Shown: positions 44,188 through 57,223 of the stretch, piece by piece
Layout of the letters: each line of letters starts with the position of its first letter
How positions within the stretch are numbered: the first letter of the stretch is position 1
Assembly (NCBI RefSeq): GCF_041260155.1
Contig: NC_091932.1
Coordinates: 5,169,501 to 5,233,500, forward strand
DNA: 64,000 nt
Direction of reading: 5' to 3'
DNA from: Ptychodera flava
Taxonomy: Eukaryota; Hemichordata; Enteropneusta; Ptychoderidae
Position numbers and translations under genes: made by a program
Notes under the pieces: model-generated
What the model saw: only the letters and a program-made list of their open reading frames with translations
Database searches by the model: none
What the model was told of the DNA's origin: nothing

Positions 44188-45363
44188 GTATAACCGCCTA
44201 CTTTCTTGTCTCTTCAAAGTTTAGTTATCCATACTGGGTCTGCCTAAAAAGAACGCTATATTTAATTGGATGACACCCAACATCAATGTTTAACTTAGAT
44301 ACGTACACTGTTTGTATAATCTGTTACGGTCACACCTCATGGTCAAGGATCGAGTAGAGACGCTGAGATCGGCACTGAAATGACTTCAAAATTACGGAAA
44401 ATAAACACAACAGATTTTCGGTTGTTTGTACCCCATAAATCTTCTCTACAATATGGTACTTTTTAGGCTAAAGTATTGCGTCTTTATTCTTTCTCCTTTC
44501 TGTACTGATCGATGTAGTTTGCTGAACGAACATAGACGTAACTACTGTAACCATAATATTTTCTTGCTTCAACAATGGAAACGTTTGGTCAAACCAGGAT
44601 ATTTTCCCTCAGTCGTTTTATTGTTCCTTTCCGTTAATTTAGATCACACCATGGCACGACATTTCCCGCTCACGATTACTCTCATATTAGATTGAAAAAT
44701 TATCAGATCGTACGCTATCTCCTACTAGTATATTATCTGACCTTGACAAATCAATTATGAAATTTTCGCTGTTCATATTATAAAGGCAGTGTAATTAACA
44801 TTCATATGCCTGTATAGAACGACAATATTGATATGCAAATAGCGGAAACTCCTGGGTTTTTATACAGAAAAAAGTAAATATCTATCACAGCTGTGCAAAC
44901 ATATTTTTCGTTTCTATACGGTTGATTTTCGATTAAGGCCTAAAAATAATGTTTACTATTCATGATAAAAATGCATTATTTGTTTCACATTTCTTAAACA
45001 TTAATTATCGGCTATTGATTTTGGTTTTTTTTGTGCTGAATTAATAAATAATAAAGTAACAATATAGGACTAATAGTTACTTCAACTTCCTTCTCGGTCC
45101 TTACCATACTTGTTTAACTATAGCAAGTATCACCATACATGTATCATACAAAACTAAGCAGCAGAAACTCAACCTAGCGGATCAAAGATTCTCGATATTG
45201 TATCATTAAACATATAAACTTAAAATCGATGAGTTGAGAGGGGCCTTCCAATCCCCTATCAATTCTTTGACGAATTACTTACGTATTTACGTATTTGATT
45301 TGTTTAAAGTACGATATCGGGCATCCGCAGGCGGGGTACAAATAGACTCCTTAACTTACTTAT
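44188..45363. other. Intergenic, no gene seen
   Basis: No credible exon or element recognised. Confidence 0.45.
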
Positions 45364-45575
45364 AACACGATTGGAACTGATATAGGAGAATAGGATATTG
45401 TAGGAATGTTGGTTTAATCAGCAAATATAAGCTCAAGCGCTTTTCTTGTTTTGCAATTCACTTGTTTTGATATGTACCTCATCTTTCAGCCATAGGACAC
45501 CTAACACTTTTGATAAATTTGTAAAATTAAAAGATCCTATTCTCCCAAATTAGTTCCAATCGTTTTTGGGTTTTT
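45364..45575 (+). mobile_element. ACACGATTGG MITE, copy 3 (diverged)
   Basis: Termini AACACGATTGGAACT and TTAGTTCCAATCGTTTT are kept; the interior is diverged but the order of landmarks matches copy 1. Confidence 0.7.
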
Positions 45576-46171
45576 TTATGTATTTCATGATCTGAATTGT
45601 CAGGTGGCTTTACGTATGTTTTCTCTCGAGTTTGCCGCCTTTTTATATCCTGAGAAATCGCTTAAACATTTGGGCTGGTGAAGAGTAAATTGAAGTCGCT
45701 AGCTGAAAAGATGATTTTCACTCGTTAAATAATATATGGAAAGGCACAAGCAAAATATTTACGGCAGAAAATGGTTTAAGTGCTCGTTTACTACAGTGAG
45801 AGGGCTGTTTAAAACTCTCTCAACGCTTCCGCGAGTTTTCAGTCTGTTTCGGCTCGTTTCGAAATTTGCAAATTTAACAGGGTTCAAAAACAACGGGTCT
45901 AGATTGGGATTTGAAAAAGGATTTTTCTTTGGGTCTTCCAAAATAACTCTAATACATCCCTTCCTAGACTTTTGATGTCTTTGAAGTTCCCTCATTGCAT
46001 TGCCTCCGACCTCCCCACATCGAAATGGTTTGAACGTATCGTTGTAATACTATGTGATCTGCTTCGCGAGGTACGCACTTTGCAAGCCCTGGTAAGGGTT
46101 AACCAACCTTTTCTTGTCAAAGTTATTGTTAAAATTGAAAAATGTATAAGACACCTAGTACCTGTGCAAGG

Positions 46172-46739
46172 TCAGCTAATTACATTCTGATTCACTAACC
46201 TTATTGCTAGGCAATTTATTGGCTGGGAAGAACGGTGCAGTTTCAATCTTACGCCAATGATAAAGTTATGCATACTTCGATGATTTTTCTGTCCTAGGCT
46301 TTTTGTTCTGTATATCAACAACACATTCTTCTTTTCCTGCCTATCGAGGGCGTACACACCTCCGGGTGTCAAGTTAGCATCGGGGAAGTTGTAATGTCGG
46401 AGGGAAAAAACCAGAACAAACATCTGTCAATTTTTTTCCATTCTGTAAAATATTCAAGTGTGATTTTTTTCGAACGCAAAGAAGGGAAGTTCGATATTAA
46501 CCATGCTCTTTTCACAATGCTTGGTACTTTGATTTTTCCGTTGACGTTATTTCAGAGATTGGTAGCCATTTTGAATTTCAGACTTGAGAACAACATTCTC
46601 TCTACTCGAACGCCTCTACAGAGTGGACGTTCATGATCAAAAAGAGCAATTGCGTATGGTATTTTTGCTACACTTTCTTGCCAAGTCGGGTAACCAAACT
46701 CTCTATAGAACATTCTCCAGTTGTTGAAATGAAGATCAC
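46172..46739 (-). CDS. Candidate exons of an unrecognised gene
   Basis: Two open stretches on the minus strand look coding. The first starts at 46739 after a good acceptor (GTCTTCTTTAG) and reads DLHFNNWRMFYREFGYPTWQ then KIPYAIALFDHERPLC, with possible GTAGAG donors. The second, within 46423-46172, reads YNFPDANLTPGGVYALDRQE. The join is not resolved and no start or stop is fixed. I do not recognise the family. Confidence 0.3.
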
Positions 46740-46759
46740 CTAAAGAAGACATTCAGTAA

Positions 46760-48958
46760 TTTCCTATGTCTAGTTTACATTTATTTCTATTTTTCCTTCG
46801 GACGACTTGCATTGTAACATTAACAGGCGTTCATTGCAATATCTCTTAAATAAATTTTCCTCTTTCCAAAAAAAATACAAAATACTTTTGACTTCATTAT
46901 ATTTTGTAAATCCCCCGTCTGCAGTTAGACGGCAAGTACTTTTTATGTCCCTTGGAGTCTCCAGCCTGGGATAAGATTTTTCAATACCCTAATTAACACT
47001 TCAGCCAGCAGTGTTTATGAGGGCTGCCAGAATTAGCCATCTTCTGCACATGTAATCGTATGATCGGTTTGATATTTTAACTACTAAACGGTATACTATG
47101 ATTAAGTTACAAACTTTCTTACAAATTTACCGGTGCGGAATTAGACGGATAGCGATCTTTTCATGTCATGGTAGGAGATGGCAAAGAGCCTATCACAACA
47201 TGGCTAAGCCCAAACAGCTCGCGCCGAGTAAGATAGCAAATACAGTTTCAATTGTAAGCGACAGTTCATTTTCATGGTAAATATTTTTTATTTGGTTTTA
47301 ATATACTTTATTTTCGTCACAGGTGTCTATGATCTCGCTGGCTATCCGCACAGGTGCGTAGAGTCTTCAGTGTACACTGATGTAAGCATCAGCACATACA
47401 ACACTGGACACTCTGAACACCTGTAGAACGTATGCAGACGGCACTTCGCCGAGTCTCAGTGGCTGTATAGCGTTCCATGTGCAAGACTGTGACCCTTCAC
47501 AAAAGTCATGACGGTTGCTCTAAAACCATGTTATATTTTTCACTTCCAATAAAACATATCGATGCCTTTTTTATTTATTTCTGAATTTAAAAATTATGTA
47601 ATTACCTTCCTTATTTCATCGCTTGCGATCATTGATCAAATAATAAAAAATATTGAACGATTGGCAGTGAAGTTTGACGACGCACACACAAGAATTGCGA
47701 CAACTATGTGCGGTCGTGGAAAATCCTTATCGTGGTGCTGCAGTAGGTTTACCAGAGAGCCGCTTGCCGCCGCCTTCGGCGGCCTGTTGCGCAAGCTGTC
47801 AACTCCAAAGTCTGTTTTTAATCAGATATGGATATACAAATGCCTTGATTACAATATGCAACTCATGATGACTAATGTTTTTTTTCCATTACTCAACAGT
47901 TAACTTGTTTTAACAATCTCGTATCACCTCCATCGCTATGGACCAATACAACAAACCATCAAGGAATATAATGTAAATTTACTGTGTTTCCTTTCTTATG
48001 ACTCCGCCATTTTGCATCGCTGTCAGAGACATGGAGTTTCTGGGAAAGGTTGATAGTCGTCCGTCGGTATCCGTCGTTCTCCGTCACCTTTACACTTCTT
48101 TGAAATCACTGGTACGAAAAGTGACATGTCACTCAGGACAGCTCGACCTTGACTTATCAGGACATCTCTTAAAAGGAAAATAAATTAAGGTCTCAGATGG
48201 ATGAAAAGAAGGTAGGATGGGTTATGTAAAACGTTTCCTTCTCGTCCTAGGACAGTGTAGATGCGTGACATTGATCAACAAAACGTGTTCGATGGTGTAT
48301 CTCATTCGAATAACGTACTGCAGAATATATTAAACGCGTTTTTTATTTTATCGGGCGTTTGTCGAAACCAGGCAATCACCTGGAAACCACCTAAAATAGA
48401 GTAGACCAGCATAAATCAGCAATAACCACCCATTTCAAGATATGAACCGAGCACGTTAGGTACACAGGGGCCAAACTTAATTCCAAACTCGCATAAAAAC
48501 CAGCAGAAACCATCCAGGAACAGGGATCATCGCAAAAATCCTATGTATGGCATCAACAAATTAAGGGACACTCTTATCTCATTCAAATAAAGGACGCTTT
48601 TCATTAGAGACTGGTCAGTTTCTTTAGCCTTGGGGTTCCCCCTGTTTCCGACTTTGATGATGGGGGTGTCACGATGTTTTTGAAATTCTCAACTGAGGGG
48701 GTCAATGTGTTTTTGAATTACACCACGGGCTCATACTTGCCAAAATGCATCATACAAGACATGAATTTCATCATTCTGTTGCGTTTTTTGGTTTGCCCAT
48801 CGGTCTCATAGCTTTAATATATCAGAATTATATATGTATTTGCAAATTGAAAGTAGTTTACAAAGTATGCAAATCATTATGAAATCTGCAGTTCATGGCA
48901 AATACCTGACCCTGATCTGTTTTCTCTTTGTGAATTCAGTGTAGGAAAGCAACTAGTC
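46760..48958. other. Intergenic, no gene seen
   Basis: No confident exon. The frames at 47562-47903 overlap each other and contain a palindromic GCCGCCTTCGGCGGC, which looks like a hairpin rather than coding sequence. Confidence 0.45.
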
Positions 48959-48964
48959 TGGCAG

Positions 48965-49040
48965 AGACCCTGCGATTCGCGTTCTTCCCTGTTGGAACAC
49001 GCGCGCGCCCTTCAGAGACGCGACGCGAATCCCAGGGTCT
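48965..49040. repeat. Imperfect hairpin, 18-bp arms
   Basis: Left arm AGACCCTGCGATTCGCGT and right arm ACGCGAATCCCAGGGTCT pair with one mismatch around a GC-rich loop containing CGCGCGCG. Confidence 0.7.
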
Positions 49041-49717
49041 GGACGTTCTTGCAAGCGACCGGTCGGATTTCTGCCTGATCCGGGTACTTTATAGAACTGC
49101 ACACATCCGTTAATCAAAAAAAATGACAAGTACCATAGCCAAATAAAATTAAAAATGAAAAATAAAAACATACTGCGTATATAAGTCTACCAGCTACTAG
49201 TAAAAATTTTCTCCGCCCAGTTAGATAGGTGTTTCTTTTGACGACACTACCCTTATGAATATTCATATACTTGCAAAAACCGACAGTCGCTGTGTCTGGC
49301 AGCGCGTGCTCACAGCTAGCACAGCGTAGCCTTCGAATGCAGGCCCATCGCATCGTGGGCGCGCACAAAACAAGGCACAGCGACTGTGGAGAGTCTAGAA
49401 AGCAACGTGCACTACTATTTCACGATACATTTGATACAGTGACATATTTTAGAAAGAGAAAAATTACAAGAGATTTCTCGTTTTAATTGATGCAACTGTT
49501 TTCTTTCAGGTCACAAGTTTTCAAGTAAAAGATGTTTTTTCATGAGTAAAGTGATAGTTAAACGCAGTTTTTGTCATTATTAGCAGTGGTTTTATTGTTA
49601 AAAGAAAACGTCCTCTTGTCTCGCTCGTAGTTAGGGGAATTACGAGTTGAGGTACCAGTCTGGATCGTAATGCTTTCGGTAACTGAAGCTGACACACCAA
49701 GATGTAGTTATAACATA

Positions 49718-49883
49718 GACTCTCTCACAGCCCCTCGCTGGCGTCACCTCAGACCATAATACCGCCCTCAGCAGTTGAGCTGAGCAAACTCAGCTCGGCA
49801 AGCCGGCTCAGTGAGCGTTGCTTGTTAGAAAGACCGTTGAGGGCGCATAACTGCGTAGCCAACGAAGGGGCTGTGAGAGAGTC
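49718..49883. mobile_element. MITE with GACTCTCTCACAGCCCC termini, copy 2
   Basis: Same termini and same interior order (ACCTCAGACCATAATACCGC, GAGGGCGCATAACTGCG) as 23089-23250, differing by small indels. Confidence 0.85.
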
Positions 49884-50487
49884 AAATTGTAACACAACCA
49901 TATACTTTATTACAAGATGACGACCGTGTCTTTTACCGTCTATGGTCTGATCTCTAATTATTATCTCCAGTGTAAATTCTCTACAAAGTTAAATACGTCT
50001 CTAAATCTTACATAATTACAGTGGTTATCACGTTTTTAAACAAGAGTACATGGAGAAAAAAACGAGAATTTTCTTTGCATTATAGCAGTGGTTGAAGACT
50101 GACATTTAAAAAGTGATTAAAATTATGATAAGCAACATTGAAATAACTCTTATTCAAAATGTAAGAACTTTATTACTATCGAAAATTGTCGTGTTGTTTA
50201 TAGCATTAAAGTAACATGATATGAAAATTTCACAAAATTCGTCTCAGCCATTATGGTTTTTTAAAATCTTGATAACGGAAGAAAATAGCCTTGCAAATTG
50301 GACTATTTGCATAAATTTGCATACCTTTACACCTCTTTCTCACCAAACACGCAACTCCTTGTCATGCTATTAAAAAGGTGAAACCAACCAATATATTAAT
50401 CGTGGCTAAACAAAGTCATGTAAATTGAATGAATCTTTGCGAAAAAGTGATTTAAACAAAATACGCTGTTTTATGTGCAACACCACC

Positions 50488-50832
50488 TTAAGATAGAACG
50501 CACCTCGGGGACAGATGTTCGTACTCTCAAACTTTTACAATTCTATTCTGATATATCACTTGCCGGGGGGTCATTTTGCTCTTGCTGATGTAAGAAAACT
50601 TTTCACCGTCTTATTTTTTCGAAAATCATTTTTTTTTCTCCATAGAGTTAACAAAGGGATGGCGGCCATTTTAAATATCGGTAAATCTTGGGTTATTTAT
50701 TTCTTAATACCAAAATTTGCAAGGTGACCCCTGATTTTTATCATTGATTTTGAAAGAATGATTGAAAGATTCCTTGAGGAAAGTTTGAGCAAAAGTTTAA
50801 GTCTTTCACTTTCGAGACACATACTACCTTAA
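50488..50832 (+). mobile_element. TTAA MITE family copy 3' of the FABP-like gene
   Basis: TTAA at both ends (TTAAGATAGAACGCACCTCG ... CACATACTACCTTAA). It ends 94 bases past the FABP-like stop codon, so it may lie in or near its 3' UTR or supply its end; no AATAAA is seen before it. Confidence 0.85.
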
Positions 50833-50926
50833 ATGAAGAATACTATATGTGCACAGCAATAGCTGGGAAAGAGTTCCTGTTTTTCACGTCGTTTTTCATT
50901 TACCGTTCCATCGACTCGGACCTTCG

Positions 50927-52663
50927 TTACAATCGTCTGAAGATACGCTTGCAGTTCGCCCCCTTCACGATCAACGTACACACCATCTTCTCCTCGATGA
51001 TCTCATAACTCACATAATCCAATACAGCGGCTTCTTTCTCCTTAGGTCTGTAGACCAGTTTATCGTCTTCAACGCTTGCTGTCATTGGAATTATCTTCAT
51101 CGAGTGTGGATCCGTCAATTCGAAGTCCTGACCAATCTAAATAAAAAATGAAGGGGCAAATGAGATACAGGAAAGGAAAGATGTTGATTTAGAGATAATT
51201 ACGCCCTTTAAGAGTGACCGATGGAAATAACGCATGCGCAAGCTAAAAACAATACGTGAAATTACTTTCAAAGTGTCTGCAACCACAGACCCTCGAGAAA
51301 CCAGATATGAACTGAAAATGCTCACGTGTTTCATTATATATTGCATTTATGTGCAAATTTGAACACATGTTTGCAACTTCATTGAAAGTGTTATGATCAA
51401 TATAATGAACAATATTCACCACAGATCAATTGTTAATGTCATTTTAAATATGTAATTAGCTGAAATAAAAATAATTAATTTCCTTGAGTACTGTCATTGT
51501 ATCACCACTTAATATAGCACGTGTAACTGCCTTTGGTCAAGTACTTCAAGCTAAAAGGCAAAACTGTTAAAGCTCATTAGATATGCAAATTATAAATTAG
51601 CTGACATAAAAATGCGAAATGACTTTCAATATTGTTATAACCTGGGATAATCATCAATGTATATAGCATGTTTTGCCGACTTTGATCAAGTAAATCTAGT
51701 CTGGTCTAGTCCTCAAAAAGATTAAGCTTAGGCCTGATATGAATGATATCATACAGACTCATGACAAAATGTGACACATGTCTATGTCCAGTGCTCGACT
51801 CCACTCCGCGTGTGGTTGCAACGAAAGCATCTAAAGTCTGGGTCGTAATTGTTTTTAGTGTTATCAACCGAATAAGCTACTGGATTGTTCGACGTTGTCT
51901 TACGGTAAATGTCAAACAAGTTACATTTAAACTTCCATGAGGTTTGTAGATGTACCACGGCGATTGACAGAAAAAAATTATGAATGGTATTCGGGAGTCT
52001 AGTAAACAAAATGGACTGTTGTCCTTGAAATACTGCGATCGCGAGGGTAAGGTACAGGCACGCACACGACACAGGTGAGTCTTACATACTCAAAATGTTT
52101 ATTACTTGATATTCACATATCACAAGTTCTAGAGGACTGTTGTTTCATTACCCTGTGATAGCACCATCATGGAAGACAAATGTTGAAGACTCCACTTCTG
52201 TTGAGTGACTTATAAGCCGAATACTCTGCTGCGGTTTCTTACTGTACATTGCGCACTACTTTTTTCAGGAAACAGACTCCTTAAAATAATTCAGTATCTC
52301 TTTCGATATCATCTTCAGGTTTTCTAAGAGTTTTTAGCGTACATATTACCAGTGCGACACAAATTTAAAGAAGTACGGTTCTACATGTAAAGAGAAATCG
52401 ACACAGCATTGTTCGACAGAGTAGATTCTGTACAACGTAAAATGATGTTGGAGACTCACTGTAATTTGTTGTTCGACCGTGAAGTCCGGCCCTGTGTGCT
52501 TCAAGTTGACACTGCTGCCGTTGACCTCGATCTGCGCTGTCGGTCTTTTTCTGATACACCTCGGTCTTTCAGCGTGGTCGACATTCAACTCTGCGAGAAT
52601 AGCCTCGTAGTTGTCATTTGATTCCAATTCCCAGACCCCAGCAAGCTTCTGAAGGACTGCCAT
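50927..52663 (-). CDS. Fatty-acid-binding-protein-like gene (2 exons, complete)
   Basis: Exons 52460-52663 and 51136-50927, joined in phase 0 (ACA|GTGAGT ... TTTATTTAG|ATTGG), encode 137 residues, the normal size of an intracellular lipid-binding protein. The start MAVLQKLAGVWELESNDNYE matches the FABP N-terminus (GxW.L.SS.N). RKRPTAQIEVNGSSVNL matches the TKPTTIISVNGDTV strand pair. The end MVCTLIVKGANCKRIF matches the last two strands, keeping the final binding Arg but with Phe for Tyr. By my alignment the other ligand Arg (R106 position) is Tyr. These proteins carry fatty acids or retinoids in the cytosol as a ten-stranded barrel. The usual three introns are reduced to one, after residue 68, which is not a classical position. 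ATG context is CGTCATGG. Confidence 0.85.
51418..51695. repeat. Two diverged units in the FABP-like intron
   Basis: Two units of about 130-150 bases share ATTAGCTGA(A/C)ATAAAAAT and a later TTTGRTCAAGTA. Older tandem duplication. Confidence 0.5.
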
Positions 52664-53488
52664 GACGGTGCTATGGATAACGGACTGATATAAATGTTAG
52701 CTGATACAATTATTATCTGTATTCGCATTGTTCGTCAGTCGAAGGGCCTCATGGACTTCCGAATTGAGCGTTCTGATTGGTCAGCTGCCACATGATAGTT
52801 TTGTAGCTATTCATAAATACTTTCTCTGGCACTTACATTATGAGCAGGGATTCCATTTCAAATCATAACGATGAAATAACCATTGTGTGGCTGTGAGTAT
52901 ACCACTTTACAAGTCGCATAATCATTCAACCTCTGAGCATGCGCAGAAAGGCATTTCATTGCATATTTATGCTCACAATTTTTATCTACTTTTAAATGTG
53001 CCTCGCTTTTTGTTTTATTGCTCACACTTAACTTGTATACTATTAATACAAATATGCATGTGAAAAAAGTCACGGATTCCGAGTGATTACATAAATGGTT
53101 TTGGGTAATGTGAAATTTAAATACTGCGAACGATACCCAGGGTATAAAAGATTTTCAGAGCATGGCCCAAATTTGAAGAAAAGCCCGAATTCAATCATTT
53201 GGACTATTCTCAGTGGTTAGTTGACCCCGTAAACAAGTGTGCGTCACGCGAATTGGAGAAGGGACTTTGATACCATAATCGCACTTGCCGTTCAAAGGTC
53301 AACTTTAGAGGTGAAACTAAAAAATATTTCTACAAAATTAATATAATTCAACGAAATTATGAAACTGTGTCATCTTACTTATTCCATAACAGTTATTAAC
53401 GAGAGGTAAATTACTTGTTAAAGGTGGTTTTATAGACAGTGAGTTAAGTTCAATGTGGATGAACCAAGGCGCGGCAATTTCAAAACTA

Positions 53489-53841
53489 TTAAGGTAAAAT
53501 GCGCCTCGAGGACAGCGAGTGGGACTCACAATTCTGTTCTGATATACCACTTGTGGGGGTTTATTTTAAAGCTGTTGGTGTAGGAAAAACTTTTCACACG
53601 CTTAGTTTTTCGAAGATCGAAAATATATTTTTTACTCCATATAGTTAACACAGGGATGGCGGCCATTTTGAATTTCGAATCTAGTCTGAGGTAACTTTTG
53701 GATGATTTGTGTCTCTGCTACCAAAATAGCACGGGAACCCCCATTTTAATTCCTAATTTGAGAGAATATGGTTGAAAGATTCATTGAGGAAGTTTGAGCG
53801 AAAGTTTCAGTCTATCACTTTCGAAGTGCATACTACCTTAA
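53489..53841 (+). mobile_element. TTAA MITE family copy
   Basis: TTAAGGTAAAATGCGCCTCG ... GTGCATACTACCTTAA, with GGGATGGCGGCCATTTT inside; 353 bases. Confidence 0.88.
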
Positions 53842-54785
53842 GATCAATATATTGCGTAATCCATTCAGAAAGGTCGCCCCTCCAAAGTTTGACCTTTGAA
53901 CAGCAAGGCCCGCGATCGATATCGTGGTCCCTTCTCTAATTCGCATGACACACACTCAAAGTTCACGGAGTCAACTTTAAATCACTGAGAATAGCCCAAA
54001 TAATTGGGTATGCCGTGCTCTGGAAATTGTTTTAACTTGGGTATCATTCACAAAGTCTTAAGTTTCATATAACCCAAAACAGTTCGTGTAATCACTCAGT
54101 TATAATCCGTGTTGTTCACACATATATTTGTAATAGTGGATATGCTTTCAAGTGATCCTATATTACATAATTGTGAGACAGTGTTTACAGATTCCAATCA
54201 TCCACAAATGTCAGTGGACGTCGATGTGCTGCTGAAAATATCTGTCATGTCACCCTGCCCTGGCTGTTTGATGCTTATAAACTGCAGAGGCTTCATAAAA
54301 TTATTTCTGTTTAACAAACTTGACCACATACATCAAATCGGGACTCTCCTCGGTCACACTTAGCATAGTATACACATAACGGGACACAAGCGCGAGGAGT
54401 ACCTGCAAAGTAACATTGATACCCTTTTGACCGGGGCTTGCTCCAATCTCTGGTCAGGGAAATATCAACAACAATAGAAAATTCAAGGGGAAAAGGTAAC
54501 TGCTGCCTAGAAAAGCCCACCGACGGGGCAGTCATCTTCTCCTACACAAACTTTACAGCAACTCCAAGCGACTGGGACCATAGACCATAAAAGGAGGGTC
54601 TACGCTGTGACATAGGAAAGGTCCGGTTCGGTCTTACACACTATCAAGTAATATTTAAAGCCTAATCACTTCGCTCAATGATATTGCCTATTGTATGAAG
54701 GATTGGAAAGGATGCGAGCATCGTTGCGGCATATCATGAGCAAAGTAGCCTTTTAACACAATGTACAGGGGAGGGAGGGTGGGAT

Positions 54786-54850
54786 AAAAAAACAAAAAAA
54801 CAAAAACAAAAACAAAAACAAAATTAAAACAAAAATAAAACAAACAAACC
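54786..54850. repeat. (CAAAA)n A-rich tract
   Basis: Imperfect CAAAA/CAAAAA repeats. Confidence 0.9.
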
Positions 54851-54926
54851 AAACTTTCCTTTCCGCTACCGTCATGACTTACAAATGGTTCCTTAACAGT
54901 GTACCTCCTAGCTCCCTGCGTTCTCT

Positions 54927-55347
54927 GCCCTGGCTGTGTGAGGAATGACACCTTGTGTTCCCTGGGGACTACTTTATACTTTGTTGTATTCATGAATATT
55001 TATGAGTTCACACCTGGCGGAATATTTTCGCTATGTGCTTAGGCTTTGAATAAAGTAAGAGTGCCCGGCACAGGTGGCCATGAACGTAGCAACTGCCAGA
55101 ACTAGTCATAGAGTCTGGGTTTCTCCATGCGCTGAAATGCCTGGGCATGGCAGTCGCCGAGGTTGCACTGTTGGTATGAAGGGTGGAAGCTGAAACCATC
55201 CTGAGCTCGTTGTCGTCGGCGCCCTGGCTGTGTGAGGAATGACACCTTGTGTTCCCTGGGGACTACTTTATACTTTGTTGTATCATGAATATTTATGAGT
55301 TCACACCTGGCGGAATATTTTCGCTATGTGCTTAGGCTTTGAATAAA
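54927..55347 (+). repeat. Direct duplication of a 128-bp block
   Basis: 54927-55054 and 55221-55347 are identical apart from one deleted T, starting GCCCTGGCTGTGTGAGGAAT and ending GCTTTGAATAAA. The spacer is about 166 bases. Confidence 0.93.
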
Positions 55348-55374
55348 TAAAAGAAGAACGTACTAACTTAGTTT

Positions 55375-55720
55375 GTCGTCGCACCGAACGTACTCCCCAT
55401 ATCCATATCCTTTTTTCCGCACCAGAAACTACACCTCATTTGCATCTTATTTTTTTCCGAACAAAGTTCTGGTTTGTCGCGCCAAAACGACCTAGTTTTT
55501 TTCCGCACTGCACATACTGCTCATTTGCATATCGTTTTTTTCCCGCACCAGAACTGACTCCCTCGTTTGCATATTGTTTTTTTCCCACACCAGAACTGAC
55601 TCCTCATTTGCATATTACTTTTTTCCGCTCAACGATCGCTGGCAATCTTATTCTTTGTCGCACCAGAACGAGCTAGTTTGTCGCACCGCAGGTACTCCGT
55701 AATTGCATATCGCCATTCAT
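55375..55720. repeat. Cluster of CATTTGCATAT / CGCACCAGAA repeats
   Basis: Irregular direct repeats combine TCATTTGCATAT (octamer-like ATTTGCAT), a T-run with CCGCAC, and CAGAACTGACTCC, with unit length about 35-60 bases. Confidence 0.75.
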
Positions 55721-56024
55721 CACCAAACATGCTCATTGCATTTGGTACTTTTCCGCATTCTCCGTTTTTGCAACAGACTGTGTGCAATCAGACTACGGTA
55801 GAGTTTGTCTTAACTTCAAGTTGTAGTTTTTAACGCAACGTCTGTAAGTTGTAAGTTTTGTCGCACCGCAACGCGAGTATATGAAGTTTCCGCACCGGTT
55901 TCATATTAACAGCGTCCACGTTTTGGATAATGAGCTAGCAGAGATTTTGCGGCCGCAAAAGATTATAAGATTTCGGGATGGCTGTTCAGTGCGGATTCGT
56001 TATCATAGAGTTTCTGCGAGGTCT

Positions 56025-56560
56025 TGGAAGTTTGTTTCTTATTCCTTGTTCCTCATTCAAAATGTGAAGTTTGTTACTTATTCCTTATTACTTATTCCCT
56101 ATTCGAAATCTGAAGTGTGTGACTTATTCCTTATTCGAAATCTGAAGTTTTTTACTTATTCCCTATTCGAAATCTGAAGTTTGTAACTTATCCCTTATTC
56201 CTTATTCAAAATGTGAAGTTTGTTACTTATTCCTTATTACTTATTCCCTATTCGAAATCTGAAGTTTGTGAATTCTTCCTTATTCGAAATCTGAAGTTTT
56301 TTACTTATTCCCTATTCGAAATCTGAAGTTTGTGACTTATTCCTTATTCGAAATCTGAAGTTTGTGACTTATTCCTTATTCGAAATCTGAAGTTTTTTAC
56401 TTATTCCCTATTCGAAATCTGAAGTTTTTTACTTATTCCCTATTCGAAATCTGAAGTTTGTGACTTATTCCTTATTCGAAATCTGAAGTGTGTGACTTAT
56501 TCCTTATTCCCAACCTGAAGTTTGACTTATTCCTTCTTCAAGATCTGAAGTCAATTGCTT
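56025..56560 (+). repeat. Satellite, about 31-bp unit
   Basis: Roughly fifteen units of ACTTATTCCTTATTCGAAAT then CTGAAGTTTGTG, with CCTTATT/CCCTATT alternation between units. Confidence 0.95.
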
Positions 56561-56590
56561 ATTCCTTATTGTCCGTCAGTCTGAGTCAGT

Positions 56591-56592
<2 letters not shown>

Positions 56593-56638
<46 letters not shown>
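56593..56638. repeat. (GT)n microsatellite
   Basis: About 23 GT repeats directly after the 31-bp satellite. Confidence 0.97.
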
Positions 56639-56640
<2 letters not shown>

Positions 56641-57223
56641 ATATGTGTGTGTCACAAATTTGACTGGACGGATTACATATTGAGTGGCGGCGTTACTTTT
56701 ATTATCTAGTTGGTACATTATTCCAATGAAAATGATCGAATCAGAGGTACAAGATTTGGGCAAAAGACATGGCTTTTGGTTAAAAAAAATCAATGATACT
56801 CATGAAGTATTGGGCCAATTTGCTGAATATTTGGTAAGGATATTTCTTGCTATTGAGACATCACATTATGTCAAATATACTTAACTATCAAAATCGATAT
56901 GAAACTTTCCCGCTTCCCATCCTTTTCCATGTCTATCCTGTAGTGCATGCCAATGTCAGCACTGATATCTTGGGTTCTATTTATATAGAAGTGACTTTAG
57001 GTTATGTCTAGGCCTACTCTAAATATACCACAAAAGAACTTATAATCAATTGAAGGCCAGGAATATCACCGTGTTTAATCACACAGCCACTTCATTGATA
57101 TTATCATAAATAGGCCTACATGAACTTGCTGCCATGGGCTAGACAAACAGACCAAAACGAAATTGCATATAATTGCATTACAGCTAGTTACAAAATTATG
57201 AAATCAAAACAAAGTAAAATACT

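Noticed and set aside
50515-50727. 70-residue frame next to the FABP-like gene
   Set aside because: Lies inside a TTAA MITE copy.
56025-56560. Regular 31-bp repeats considered as a CRISPR array
   Set aside because: Units are contiguous without unique spacers, the context is eukaryotic, and no cas-like gene is present.
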